From NCBI GenBank assembly GCA_022813625.1, contig JAKLMB010000053.1, positions 1 through 64,000 on the forward strand: a stretch of 64,000 nucleotides of DNA, read 5' to 3'. Origin of the DNA: Aaosphaeria pasadenensis (lineage: Eukaryota > Ascomycota > Dothideomycetes > Pleosporales). The translations under genes and the position numbers were made by a program. Numbering within the stretch: position 1 is the first letter of the stretch; each line of letters starts with the position of its first letter. This document shows, piece after piece, positions 10,772 to 22,125 of the stretch. The notes beneath the pieces were generated by a model, which was not told where the DNA came from, searched no databases, and worked only from the letters and a program-made list of their open reading frames with translations.

Positions 10772-11915
10772 ATGGCGACCACAACGACTTGGGGCAACTA
10801 TAGAGGTATATCCGCACCGTTATTATTGCACTCCATCATGGATGGCTCTTCACTGCCCCATCTTCCCTCCCGTCTCACACACACCTCACGGTCCTCACCT
10901 CTCACATGCCCCCTCCCCCCATCCTCTTCCCTGCAACTTGTCACTATGATCGTCTACTAAGTCCGTGTTCGTGCTCCCACCCCCTAGATTATCAAGGTCC
11001 TGCAAACCAGAATCCAGGTTCGGCTCCATCTATTCACGTCCGTGATGTCCGTTTGACCCTGCTCGATAGCTTGCTTCCCGGTCTGTTCAATGCCAAGAAT
11101 TGCCTTGACATCGGTTGCAATGCCGGGAGGGTCTCTTGCCAACTTGGTAAGCTCAAGGAGGGGGATCCCCTGCCTAATCCTGCAACCGATTATACCTCCA
11201 CCTTACTGATATTGCTCCCTCTCTCCCTCTTCCAGCTCTCGATTTCGGCGCTGCTTCTGTCACTGGCGTCGACATCGACACTAAGCTCGTAGACCAGGCA
11301 AGCAACCTGCTGGCCCTCCGTTCCTCACGTGTCCGCCCTGCGAACGCTCCCGCAACCGCCCACACCAACGCCAATGTCAATGCCAATGACAATGCCAGCG
11401 GCGACTGCTCCGATTCCGTCGTCAATTACTTTCCAATGTCCGCCATTTTGAATCATGGCTATCGATTCGAACCCCAGGGGAAAGGAACACGCCACTCGAC
11501 GGCTTCCGCGCCTACCTCTGGGCCTGAGACAAACCATCGCGTGCGATTCGTCTCCGAGGATTGGGTCGTGTCATCTAACCCGGCGACCGATGGGCCTTAC
11601 CATGTGATCCTGGCCTTAAGTGTCATCAAATGGATGCACTTGGAACATGGCGACGAAGGGTTGGTGAAGTTCTTTCGCAAGTGCGCAGCGTCGCTCGCAA
11701 ACGGCGGCTTCTTGATCATCGAGCTTCAAGATTGGCAGTCATACCAGAAGGCCGTCCGCTCGCAAAAGGGTCCACACTACCGCGAAAGCCTGGAGAAGCT
11801 GCAATACCGGCCGGAGACGTCTTTCACAGAGCTATTGCGAGAGCAGGGTTTCACATCCTGTGCGACCTCTGAAGAATTACCCCGCCGCATCAGTGTATAT
11901 TGTTTGAAAAAGTGA
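10772..11915 (+). CDS. Bin3-type (7SK/MePCE-like) RNA gamma-phosphate methyltransferase
   Basis: Predicted SAM-dependent enzyme of the Bin3 family, which methylates the 5' gamma-phosphate of RNA polymerase III transcripts (MePCE in animals; Bmc1 in fission yeast acts with telomerase RNA and U6). Three exons (10772-10805, 10988-11146, 11236-11915) give 290 aa. Visible features are a short N-terminal MATTTTWGNYRDYQ, resembling the GN(F/Y)xxYY start of the family, SAM motif I LDIGCNAG (residues 51-58), VTGVDID (motif II), and the Bin3 signature ILALSVIKWMHLEHGDEG followed by FFRKCAASLANGGFLIIE. An Asn/Ala-rich insert separates the SAM fold from the Bin3 signature. The first intron (182 bp) is long for this window. 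Phases at both junctions are exact. Confidence 0.88.
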
Positions 11916-14900
11916 TGATGGCGAGTACTCTGCCTGCGGGGATGAGGAAGATCAGAGGCGGGAGGATTACCCTTCCCGCACACCGTTTGTGCAGTCACGG
12001 CCGTTGGCCCAACCCATATCCAAGAACTCCACCATGCACTTCATCTACACTCGTTCTGGGTTTGATTGACTCTGTCCCGGGGATTTTCGATACATCCAAC
12101 CAATCATCGAACCATCCTTCGGCATTTCGACCAGCCTCCTTTCTTCTCTACCAATCATCTCCTCTGAAATGCATCATTCGGCAGTTGAAATTTAGTCCTC
12201 GTCCCCCGAACCAGGAAGCTCGCTGTCTGGGTGAAGTCTTGTCCAACTACAAGTCTGTCCATCACGAGACATGTTCAGACAAAGAGGAGCCATAATCTCC
12301 ATAATCTAGTATGCGCCGTGCATGATCTGCAATTCGCTTCTGTGCGCTCCAAAGAGCATCCACTCATCACATACATTGAGTTGCACCTTCAATTAGCGTG
12401 GGCAACGGAGATGTTATTGACTAGCGCAGGCCAAGTCACCTCACGCGGGCTACCCAGCATTATCACCTAAATGGCAAAGTATAAGTACCTTACAACATGT
12501 CTCAATATCTGCTACATCCTTCGTTTTTACAAGCCAGCTCCTTGCTTGCACGACGTCTTCTGCTCTAGATCATGCATCGAACATCGCACCGGACCTCCAA
12601 CCTGGTCCTTGCAGTTTAGCATGATGTGCGGTGTAAAATCTGCATTTCCATCGGGAGAAGCGGCCCTCAGCTGCCGTACGGGATGTGCTCAATCAATTCT
12701 TCCGTGAATTCGAATTATGTTGCACTGCTGCCACACCAGCGATGCTCCCAATTCAAATCCTGCATTCGAGGACAATGCATTTCATTTCCTCCCCACTATT
12801 ATCTGGGGACGACTGAATCGGGCCGAATCGTAGTAATGACTTGCCTCGTCAGGCTTGGCGGATGTGCACTTATGCATGCATTCGATAATTGTCAACATAG
12901 CACTTGCGCCTGAAGGATCAGTTACGTTTCGTCACATGTATGAAATGTTCGGTTTGCAAGCGTCCGGATCTTCGTCGTGCGCTCTTGCTCCTCCACATCC
13001 AATCGCTGCCGATCTCCGAATTCATATCTGTAAATCAAAATGCTCTACTAAACCGTCCGGCAGTCGCCCTAATTTCCCTTTCTCAGATGCTCCGATCATC
13101 AATAGATTGTTGCAATATCGGACAGATGGCATCTTCTACAAGTGCCACGAGTTTGGCTTATGCATGTTATATAGAGGAAATCTCGGTTACCTGCGCGACC
13201 GGGAAAACCAAACACAAAGACGTCAATGTGGTGCGTTTGTCACGGGCTAAAGAAATTCAACCATCGCACGGTTTTCCCGTCCTATGATTCACTTTGTTCA
13301 CCCAGACCGCTCATGCACAGAAGTCGGGTGTTTTCCAGAAGTATCCAAATGAGTGCACAATGAACGGTAAAACTCTCTTGCTTTCAAAGTGATGCGTGCT
13401 CATTCGGCCTACGTGAGCGGCTCCGCATCAGTCATGACAATTTCAAAACCTTGCTGATAGCATCAAGCAGGTGAAGCTGCAGATCATTGAACGGTCGTGC
13501 ATGGTATCGTTTACGGCTACTTTGCGTCTCTGCTTGTGACATTGCGCACGCCTCTATACATCGTCCCTTGCAAGCGAAAGCACATATGCAAGAATATTGA
13601 CGCTCAATGCTGCTGCTGCTGCTGCTGCTGCTGCTTAGAGGATGTGCATGCGTACGTTTTTTTCTCAGGTGTCAACATCCAGTCGTGGACCAGGTGATAG
13701 GCCAACATGCGTTGGAGAAGTTCTGTCGCCGTATGCAATTTACATACTACAGAGACATGGTACCACAGGGTCACATCGTGTTCGCTGTTGTGACTTAGTC
13801 TCTTGCTTCGTTCAGACTTCTTTCTGAAAGTTGCAGGAGGATAAAGCTATTGAATCCACCATGATGTTGTCACAGGCATACGACAGCGGCCCGAGGCTTG
13901 ATCCTTCGCAACGTCAGACTGGACTAGGGGATACAATGCTCACCTGGCATAAAAGCAGATACCCCAATCTGCAGGTCCGAGTAAGTCCGAGTTCCTTTGC
14001 AGGACCAACTTCGAAGTGATTTCACAGTTTTGCGGCCATCCGTGACTGCAATACAACAACATCGGGACTGTTTGTCGTTCAGCAGCAGACCTAACATGGA
14101 TTCATCCCGACTGTCGGATCGTGCAAGAAACATTTGGTGTCATCGGAACTCCTCTTGATTTGGGTCCCGATTCTGCAAATACCTTGCGTACGCTAGATGC
14201 GCTGCGTCTGCGAGGATCGCCGGAATCGCTGCCCGAGGAAGTCCATATGCGAACTGGTCCAGCGCAGGAAATGCAGTAGATCTGTGCGTAGTGCCTTGAG
14301 GGATTTCGAGAAGATATTGTTTCCTGTCTGGAAGCTCATTCTTCGTCTTGTGCAGATACAATGAGGTCAACGTCCTTCCCCATGATGTGCCATCACGGAG
14401 GATGAAAACATCTGAGACAATCGGTCACAACCACAGCAGAGACATGAGTTGGAGTCAGGCACGTTCATCCATATGCATGAAGAGCAAGCCTTCAGGACCC
14501 ACTACCAGGCAGAGGACACCAGTGACCGTTACCTTGGACCGTTCCGTGCAGAAACCTTTTTTGAAAACTTTGCAACTTGAGAACACAGTTGCAACACAAC
14601 CGTTCCCATAGACTTTTATCTCGATCTTTCGATCCTGCTAGGGTTATTCTAGAGCATTGTGAAGCCCTTGCAACTGTACTCCATACTGGCGAGGTTGCAT
14701 CCCATATCCCATGCTCAGGAACAGGACGTGATTGAGCTAATCAAGGCACACGTTACCCAGCTTTACAGTCGCCCGAAACATGCTACAACGGTATGGCATC
14801 GCAGCATTGAAATGGCGGTGCAGGTCGAAGACGAATTCCATGACACTGTCCTCCCTTGGATAAGGGCACGACAGGCAGAAATTCTGATATCACGCCCAAT

Positions 14901-16902
14901 CAGGGCAATGCTGGATTCCTTCGGAACCACAATTCTCGCTTGCTCCAGTGGTACGACATCAGATTTGTAACCGTCTTGCTGCAAATTCATAAAGGCTAGT
15001 GACGACTCTGTCTTCATGAGGTCTCATTGTATGGTGACCGGGGTACAAGTAACTCATGGCGGATGCGCGAACACGTACAAGGCCGTTGTGAGATTTTGTC
15101 CCAGATAAATAGCTCGCTGTACCTGAAAGTACAGAATTCGGCCCAACGCTGAGCCAGTAGACCACGTCAGGTTGGCATACCCCGTCGTGCGTATCTCCGT
15201 CATACATTCTGTGTTGTCTACGGGTCACACAAAGGTCTCGTCTCATGATAAAGCCATCTTTTCATCCCGATCGATGACGATGACAACAATTGAACAGACG
15301 ACATGCGAGGAGTTTGGAAATGGATGCATGCACACAGCATGATAGGAAAGACGAGAAATAATGATGAAAAATTCTAATCAAGCTATGAATATATTTTTGC
15401 CATGAGAAGATTTACGGTGCCGTCGCTCAGACGCGGGAGGCAAACGTAACCGACATGATTGGCACCAAAACCTCCAATGAAGAGGCCTCAATCGGCTGCA
15501 TGATGAACATGTTGCAGACGACCCCCCCTTGCGCAGCTGCAGAACATCTCTTTGCCCTGGTCGTGACACTGCGACAGCTCACCACTTTGGCCACAACTGT
15601 CCCTCTCCCGATGCACAGCGTCCAAATCAACCACCTTCGATGCAACTGATTCTGCACCACGCCCGAAAGACCGACTCCCCGCATCCTCTCGCGCAGATGA
15701 AGGGGCGGTTTCGACGCTCTTCCTCGAGTGCCACGTAGTAGGAAACGGCAGCGTGCGCCGACAGGTATTATTTTCTCAGCGCCGCGGTTCCTCTCGCATC
15801 TCGCCTCGCTGGGCACGCGTCGGCAGCACCTCCTTGATGTCGAAGTCGACGACGCCGTCGACAAATACTCTTCTGCCATCTCAAGCCCTCCAGGATGGAG
15901 GCCGCACGATTCCAGGGACCTGACGCTTCCGCGCAGCGATGGGGACGCATGGCAACCAGTGAGCCCTGACGACTGCGCGGTGGCGGATCGTGGTTCAGCT
16001 TGGATGGAGCACCATTGACACCCACCGCCGGGGCCAAGGGTGCTGGCAGTCGGTCGCCATCACGAAAAGGAGTATTTATATATCACCCCAGGCTGGTGCT
16101 GTGTGTGCAAGTGCGTGTATGCGTGTGTTGTCGACATTCCATTTCGTTGCGAGACAGAAAAGCACATCATCCTGCGGGACGGGGCGATTTGAGACACTTC
16201 CCAAGTACAAACACACTTCGCAGGCCCGATTTAGAGCTCAATCAATTATCCTTCTGGTAAGTAAGCAACCGTCCAGCGCTGGCGTGCAGGCACGCGTGCG
16301 ACCCTGACGCCAGCATTCCCCGACGAGACCAAGAACGTGGACCTGACAAGCCACGCGGTGGATGGTGGTGGTTGCGATGGCCGACTCCAACGTTCTGACT
16401 GACTGTGACTGACGATGATTGTAGGGACGGGAGAGAGAACGAGCCGGCCCATGCTCGACCACGATCGTCTTGCAGATATATAATAATTAGCGGAGTGGCA
16501 GATTGGCCCTTTTTTTTTGTTTTCTCTTTCTGCAAAAAAAGCTGCGCGTGTCAGCTTACATGTGCCATCATCCACCATCCTTGCCGCGACTCTCACAGTC
16601 GAAGCGAATGACCTGCGGACCTACGTCGTACAACCCGAACTAAGATACCCAACACCATTCGGCACGTCAAGCGGGGGGACAGAACGCTATACCGAAGCTA
16701 CATATATTACTGAGGTGCGGAGCCATCGCGCGGCGAGAGCTTTCGAAAGAGACGGAACGAGCGCTTGCTCTCCCAGGGTCCGATCCAACGACGACCGACC
16801 GACGAGCAGAGCAGAGCAGAAGCACGGCACGGCACAGGTCGCGTCGCAATCGCCGTCGCAGTCGCAATTGAAAGCCGCGTGCATTTCACAAAGAACGACG
16901 CG
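11916..16902. other. 5-kb gene-free region
   Basis: Between the Bin3-type gene and the DUF1349-like gene. All open frames are short (150 codons or fewer) on both strands, overlap one another, and show no family motif. It contains a (TGC)9 microsatellite at 13608-13634. No transposase, reverse transcriptase or terminal repeat was recognised. It may include decayed sequence, but I cannot name an origin. Confidence 0.45.
13608..13634. repeat. (TGC)9 trinucleotide microsatellite
   Basis: Nine perfect TGC units in intergenic sequence. No open frame with support crosses it. Confidence 0.95.
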
Positions 16903-17901
16903 ATGCCTCCGGACAGGTCGTCTTTCACGGCGCTCAACATCCCCAATGACGCCGTACCGGAGTGGATGGGATCGTTCACGCTTGCCGCGCCGCCCAACAC
17001 CGACCTCTGGCGCAAGCCCCCGAGCCGCGACACGTCGACCGCGCCGATACTGTACACTGCGCTGCGCCATCCTTTCGTATTGGCTGCCGTGACGGTGTCT
17101 GCCGACTGGGAGCTGGAGTGGGATCAGGGCGGACTGGTGATATTCGCAGGGGCGCCGCCGCCAGGACGAATCGTTTCGCCGGGCAACAATTCCAATTCCA
17201 ATTCCACCTCGACCTCCTCGTCGACTACTTCCAGCAGCACGAGCAGCGGCAGCAGCACCACCTCCCCGCCCGTCAGCACTGCAGCAGCTTCCTCTCCCCC
17301 GAGCGCCAGCCCAAACGTCGCGACGGCCCCGACATCCATCACGAGTGCGGGGCAGCAGCAGCAGCAGCAGCAGCAGCAGACGGGGCAACCACACGTTACA
17401 CAAAACGCAGCACCACCACCTCCTCCCTCCTCCTCATCCTCACCAACCCCTTCTCAACCACCTCCCCCCGCTCCCCCTCCAGCGTACATCCCTCCCACCC
17501 CCCCATCCTCCAAATGGGTCAAAGTCGGCCTCGAATTCTGCAACAACGCCTGCCACGCGACCTCCGTCTGCGCCACCTCCGACGGCGCCGACTGGGCCCT
17601 CACATCCCTCCCCCCGCACCACGCCCGCCGCACCGACCTCCGCGTCAAGATCGAACGCATCGGCTACGCCCTCTGGGTCTGGTACGAGGACGAGATGTCC
17701 GGCTGGCGCAAGCTGCGCGAGGTCACGTGGTTCTTCTGGGGCGTCGAGGACAAGGCGGTCCGCGTCGGCGTGTACGCTTCGAGACCCGCGAATCTGGGCG
17801 GGGCTACGATGTATGAGAGGAGGAATGGAGGCGGGACGGGGGGGCAGGGGGTCACGCAGAGGAACTTGTGTGTGGACTTTGAGGGGCTGGAGATTATGTA
17901 G
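16903..17901 (+). CDS. DUF1349-like (concanavalin/YesU-fold) protein with a low-complexity insert
   Basis: Single-exon gene of 332 aa if it starts at MPPDRSSFTALNIP (16903). An in-frame upstream Met at 16765 would add 46 residues of non-conserved sequence. The N-terminal part (PEWMGSFTLAAPPNTDLWRK, DWELEWDQGGLVIF) and C-terminal part (KWVKVGLEFCNN, LRVKIERIGYALWVWY, VRVGVYASRP, CVDFEGLEI) look like the DUF1349 beta-sandwich related to YesU and enolase-regulatory-like proteins, whose biochemical role is unclear. Between them lies about 100 residues of Ser/Thr-rich, polyGln (nine CAG codons) and Pro-rich sequence. The insert is probably an extended surface loop. The family call rests on motif memory and should be treated as good but not certain. 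Confidence 0.8.
   Translation: MPPDRSSFTALNIPNDAVPEWMGSFTLAAPPNTDLWRKPPSRDTSTAPILYTALRHPFVLAAVTVSADWELEWDQGGLVIFAGAPPPGRIVSPGNNSNSNSTSTSSSTTSSSTSSGSSTTSPPVSTAAASSPPSASPNVATAPTSITSAGQQQQQQQQQTGQPHVTQNAAPPPPPSSSSSPTPSQPPPPAPPPAYIPPTPPSSKWVKVGLEFCNNACHATSVCATSDGADWALTSLPPHHARRTDLRVKIERIGYALWVWYEDEMSGWRKLREVTWFFWGVEDKAVRVGVYASRPANLGGATMYERRNGGGTGGQGVTQRNLCVDFEGLEIM
17353..17379 (+). repeat. (CAG)9 encoding polyglutamine inside the DUF1349-like gene
   Basis: Nine uninterrupted CAG codons in frame, encoding Q9 in the disordered insert. Pure codon runs like this are prone to length variation. Confidence 0.95.
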
Positions 17902-19110
17902 GTAGGGGGATGGGAGGGGCGAGGGGGGGGGTTGACTTCTTGTATCTTTGTTTGTTTTCTGTTTTGTTTTTCGTTAAGGGGACTTGGGTTCAGGGGGCAG
18001 GCGGGCGGGCGGGCGTACAGATATACCTTTTTTTCTTTCCTCGTTCTTGTTCTTCTTTTTTTGGGAGATTGTCGTTTTGATGTTGAAGCTTTTTGGCATT
18101 TTTATCGTTTGTATTGCTAGCTTTACGTTTTTTTAAACATTTTTGGTTACGTGGTTTACATAGCGAGTTCAAATCGAAGTTCATATCAAAGTCGAACTCA
18201 AGTTCAAAGCGAATCGAATCGAATCGAATCAAACGGACCGAGAGAGCTGTGTATGTCCACCCATATCCACATTTGATATTCCATTATACCTCTCGGGTGT
18301 AAGTAACTAAGTACGTAAGTAAGCAAGGGGATTGATTGATTGATTGAGCAGGCAGGCAGTGAGTGAGTGAGCTTCGATCCATACAACCGAGTATGTATGT
18401 ACATACTATCCCAGGTCGTGAGATGTAGAACACCGTCCAAGGTCGTGAGATGTAGATATGTGGATTTGTGTTGGTTTTTGTGGGTATTGATGCCAGGATG
18501 AAGGAGTTGTAAACTAATGTCATGTCTACCCACACTTAGGCTGTTGATGTCGACTTCGGATCTCGTAAGTCTCTCAAGTTATGTCATGTCACGCACACCA
18601 TGTTTTTATCTTTAAACTTTGATTGATTGGCATTTAAGCTCATAAAAAAATCCCCCAATATACCGCCCATCCATCCTCCAATCGAGGATATACATGGGCA
18701 AGGCAAGGGAAGGGAATCAACCATACACCCACCAAGACCACCAGGTCGACAAAAACCCCCTAAAAAACCCAATGTGTCCTTCCTGTACAAGGAAAAAGCA
18801 GGACATGACCAGGGTAGGGGGTGGGGGGATCTCATAAAAATTACACCAAAGAACATTCGCCCCTTCCATACTGAATCAACCTCGTTATTCTTTCCCACTC
18901 CCCAAGTCCATACGCCCCCGCTCCTGGTTCAGATGGTTGCAATTGATCGATTGATTGATCCAAAAAAAAACTCCACACACATGCATATAAGCCGTACAAA
19001 AACAGATCCCCGAAACACCTTGTGTTGACATAACTTCGTTGATGGGGGTCGGTCCAAGCGGCCGTTCAATGGTACGAACGCGATAGGATCGACCGAGTGG
19101 TCGAATCGCG
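17902..19110. other. Convergent intergenic region of the DUF1349-like and kinesin genes
   Basis: About 1.2 kb between two convergent stop codons. It contains T-rich 3' UTR-like sequence after 17901, a short (GAATC) repeat at about 18211-18231, (GATT)n and (GTGA)n tracts near 18330-18370, and a 17-bp direct repeat (aggtcgtgagatgtaga at 18413 and 18440). No gene is supported. Confidence 0.5.
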
Positions 19111-22100
19111 TCAACCGGTCTTGGTCTGCTTCTTCGCGGTGCCAATGTGCGTGTTGTACACCTTGGTGGCGAACTTGAGACTGGTGAGAGATTCCTGGAG
19201 ATGGGCCTGGAGAGGGCTGACCATGACGAACATGAGCGTCTTGGAGTTGCCGCCCAAGGAGTATTGGAGAAGGTATGTCAACTGTGTCATATCGTTAGTG
19301 TAATCACTTCAAATGATGGGCGGGAACAAACCTTGGAGTTGCGGTATGGGACGTGACCTCCCTCTTTCGAGCTTCCGAGAGCGTTGATGACATCGCCCAA
19401 GCAGCTGAGACTCTTGTTGATGTTCTGCGTCTCCTTTAGACGGGCACCCTCGACCTTGGAATGCTCGAGACGCTCAGATCCAGCCAAATCGACTAGGTTG
19501 AGTGTACCCTCCGACCTCTCGCCAGTGACACTATTAACACCCACGAGCTTGAGGATGAAGACAGAGTGAGAGCGGGAAGAACGCGAGTTGGCCCTGGTGG
19601 CAGCGACAGAGCGGTTCTTGTCTGCCGTCCTCATGATCTCCGACACACGGTCCGGGCTGTCGAGCAAGACGCTGACGGCGTTTTCGATGGTGGTTGACTT
19701 CTTAGCAGAATCATGTCGAATCTCGAGTTTCTTCTTGTCGAGATCCTCGGAACGACCGAGGAGATCGTTGTAGGTCTCGTTGTAGACTTCGACGAAATTG
19801 CCTTCGATCTGGTATCGCCAACCCTTTTCTTCGAGTCGCTCGGCCTCGGCGTAGATCTGTCTGGTGGCCCGGGGAATCATACCATCCTCAGACGACATAG
19901 TAAAGGTCTTTCCGGATCCCGTCTGGCCATAACAGAAGATGCAGACGTTGTAGCCATCAAGTGCGCTCTGCACCAGCTGGCTGATTTCTTCAAAGACCTC
20001 GTTGTTCTGAGACTTGGGTCCGAAAACACGGTCGAAAGAGTACGCATAGTTGGCTGTGGTGACAGTGCCCATAGCAGACTTCTTATCCTGTCCCATAATG
20101 GTGACCTCCTTGCTGTCGGTATTGGAGTCTGGGTACAATATCGTGGCCGGGTTGTTCTCCGTGTCTGGGTTCGTTGGACGAACACGACACATGACTCTGA
20201 TGTTTCCTTTGAGCTCTTGGACCTGGTTGTGGAGCTTGCGGCGTAGAGCTTCCTCCTGGCGGAGCTTCTCGTTGGCTGCCTCTGCCGCCTCGATGGCCTC
20301 CTCCATCCGTCGGTGTAGATCGTTGAATGCTTCTGACTGAGCTTGGCTATCCGATTCCAAGAAGTCGATCTTCGCCTTCATGGCCTTGTTGGACGCATCC
20401 AGTGTCAAGTTAAGAGCTGCTGCCTCGGAAAGCTGGTTTTGAAGGCTGTTTTTAATGTTCTTCTCTCGGTCGAGCTCGGCTTTTGTGTTGGTCAATTCTC
20501 CCTTGACGAGCTGGTTCTCGCGCTCCTTGGTGTCTGCTTCGAGACCTGCATTCTGCAGCTTGAGCTTGAACTCAGATTCGATTGCTTGAGCCTCCCGTGA
20601 CCTCCTGCCCTGTTCCTCCTCGACCTGCGACTTTAGCTTCTTCTGGATGGCTTCTAGTTCGTCGGCATGCATCTTGATTAACTTGTCGATCTGAGCCTCA
20701 AAGTCTTTTCGCTGCTTGTCAGCCGCTTCTTCGGACTGCCTCCTCAACTTGTCAGCCTCTTTGCGGTACTTCTCTTGGAGATCCTCCATATCATTGCGGT
20801 ACTTCCTGCGCATGTCGTCGACCTCGAAGGTGTGGTTTCGCCGAGTCGTCTCTAATTCCATGTTCGCAGTCGCCATATAGCTCTTTGCATCCCTCAAATC
20901 CGACTTGAGTTCGTCGTTCATCGCCGTGATCTGGGAACGTATCGCCTCCAATTCAGCCACTGCCAAACCGTTAGTGCCAGTCAGACCTTACAAGTACGAC
21001 GAAGACCCACCTCTACTCTGCAGAGTCTTGATCTCTTCTTTCAGGTTCGTCGCGTCCGAAGTGTCGCGTTCCATGCTCTGCTTAAAGGCATCGAGTTCTC
21101 GCTCCATTCTCGCCAATCGGTCTTCGGGGTCGAACACTGGAGCACGATCGTTAGTATCCTTTCTCAAAAATGGTGACTGAGGCGGAGGCTTGCGCTGACG
21201 GCGCTTTGGAGTGCAAGATTGAGGACGATGAGAGACAAGAGGAGGCGGCTGGACAGGAGTCTTGGGCCGAGGAAGAGAAGAAGAAAATTGAGAAGAAGAG
21301 TCCGAGTCCTTGCCAGAAGCTATTCCACGCCCCGAGCGGCTACTACTGCGGCCATCAACAGCTGAAGCACCCAAAGTAAGGGCGCCCAAAGCATCGGTGA
21401 CATCGTCGTAGCTTGCACGGGTAGGGCTTCCGAGCGCGGGACTGGCAACAGGAATTGACGAAGAAAAAGAATGAAAGCCTGAAGTCGGCGTGGCAGAGAG
21501 AGACCTCTTGAGGAGCGCATCGGGGACAGAGGCGACCCGATGGAGTACAGGGCGAGGTTTGAGGGGTCTAAGAAAACCATCGTCGAAGATTCGACCTTCA
21601 ACTTCGTCGGTTGAGACAATAAGAGAATTATATGCACCTTTTCGTTCGGGCCTGGGATCGTCGTCATGTTGTGCGTGCGAGGTGAGCGGGCGCTGGCCTT
21701 GGTGATGGGATTTGCTTCGAGCATGGCCGTACGCTGTTTTGGGTCGGCCGTTGGCGGCGGGCGCTCGAGCTGCGGGGCCCATGCTGCTGCCGAATGAAGA
21801 TACGGATGTGTTGCGAGAGGCGTTGCTGTTGGCGGAGGGCACGCGGGATGTTGACTGTGAGAATGGGCGCGTGCCGTTCGCAACGACACCCTTCACTGCG
21901 CCATTGACGGGGCGGGTGCTCGAAGGTGCGGCGAGTCTCGAGTGAGCAAACTCCTCAGCGCGTTCCTTGAGAGTTTTCCGATGTTTGTTGGGAGGTTCCG
22001 GAACTGGTGGTGTTAGTAGTTTGCAAGGCGCGGATCTGAAGATTCTCACGACTGGAGGGTTTGTGTTTGATTGAGCCGTTGGCGGACATCATTGGAACTC

Positions 22101-22125
22101 TTGAATTGGCTGTTGCATCGGTCAT
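19111..22125 (-). CDS. klpA: C-terminal-motor kinesin-14 (Kar3/KlpA type)
   Basis: Minus-end-directed microtubule motor for spindle assembly and nuclear division. Four exons (22050-22125, 21011-22003, 19332-20959, 19111-19281) with introns of 46-51 bp encode 955 aa, in phase throughout. Residues 1-330 are a Ser/Pro-rich basic tail, the usual microtubule- or cargo-binding region. Residues 360-600 are heptad-rich coiled coil. The neck ELKGNIRVMCRVRP (605-618) leads straight into a C-terminal motor with P-loop GQTGSGKT (701-708), switch I NSRSSRSH and switch II DLAGSERLEHS. The motor position at the C terminus, together with the neck sequence, identifies kinesin-14. The start chosen gives the exon-1 peptide MTDATANSRVPMMSANG and a clean phase-1 donor. 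It is longer than the roughly 770-aa Aspergillus KlpA because of the N-terminal tail. Confidence 0.95.

Noticed and set aside
11464..11475. GATTCGAACCCC, looks like the reverse complement of a tRNA T-arm
   Set aside because: It lies inside the third exon of the Bin3-type gene and no acceptor stem, D-arm or anticodon arm surrounds it.
13900..15250. Run of minus-strand frames of 60-95 codons
   Set aside because: I tried joining them across GT-AG sites; they hit in-frame stops and show no recognisable protein motif.
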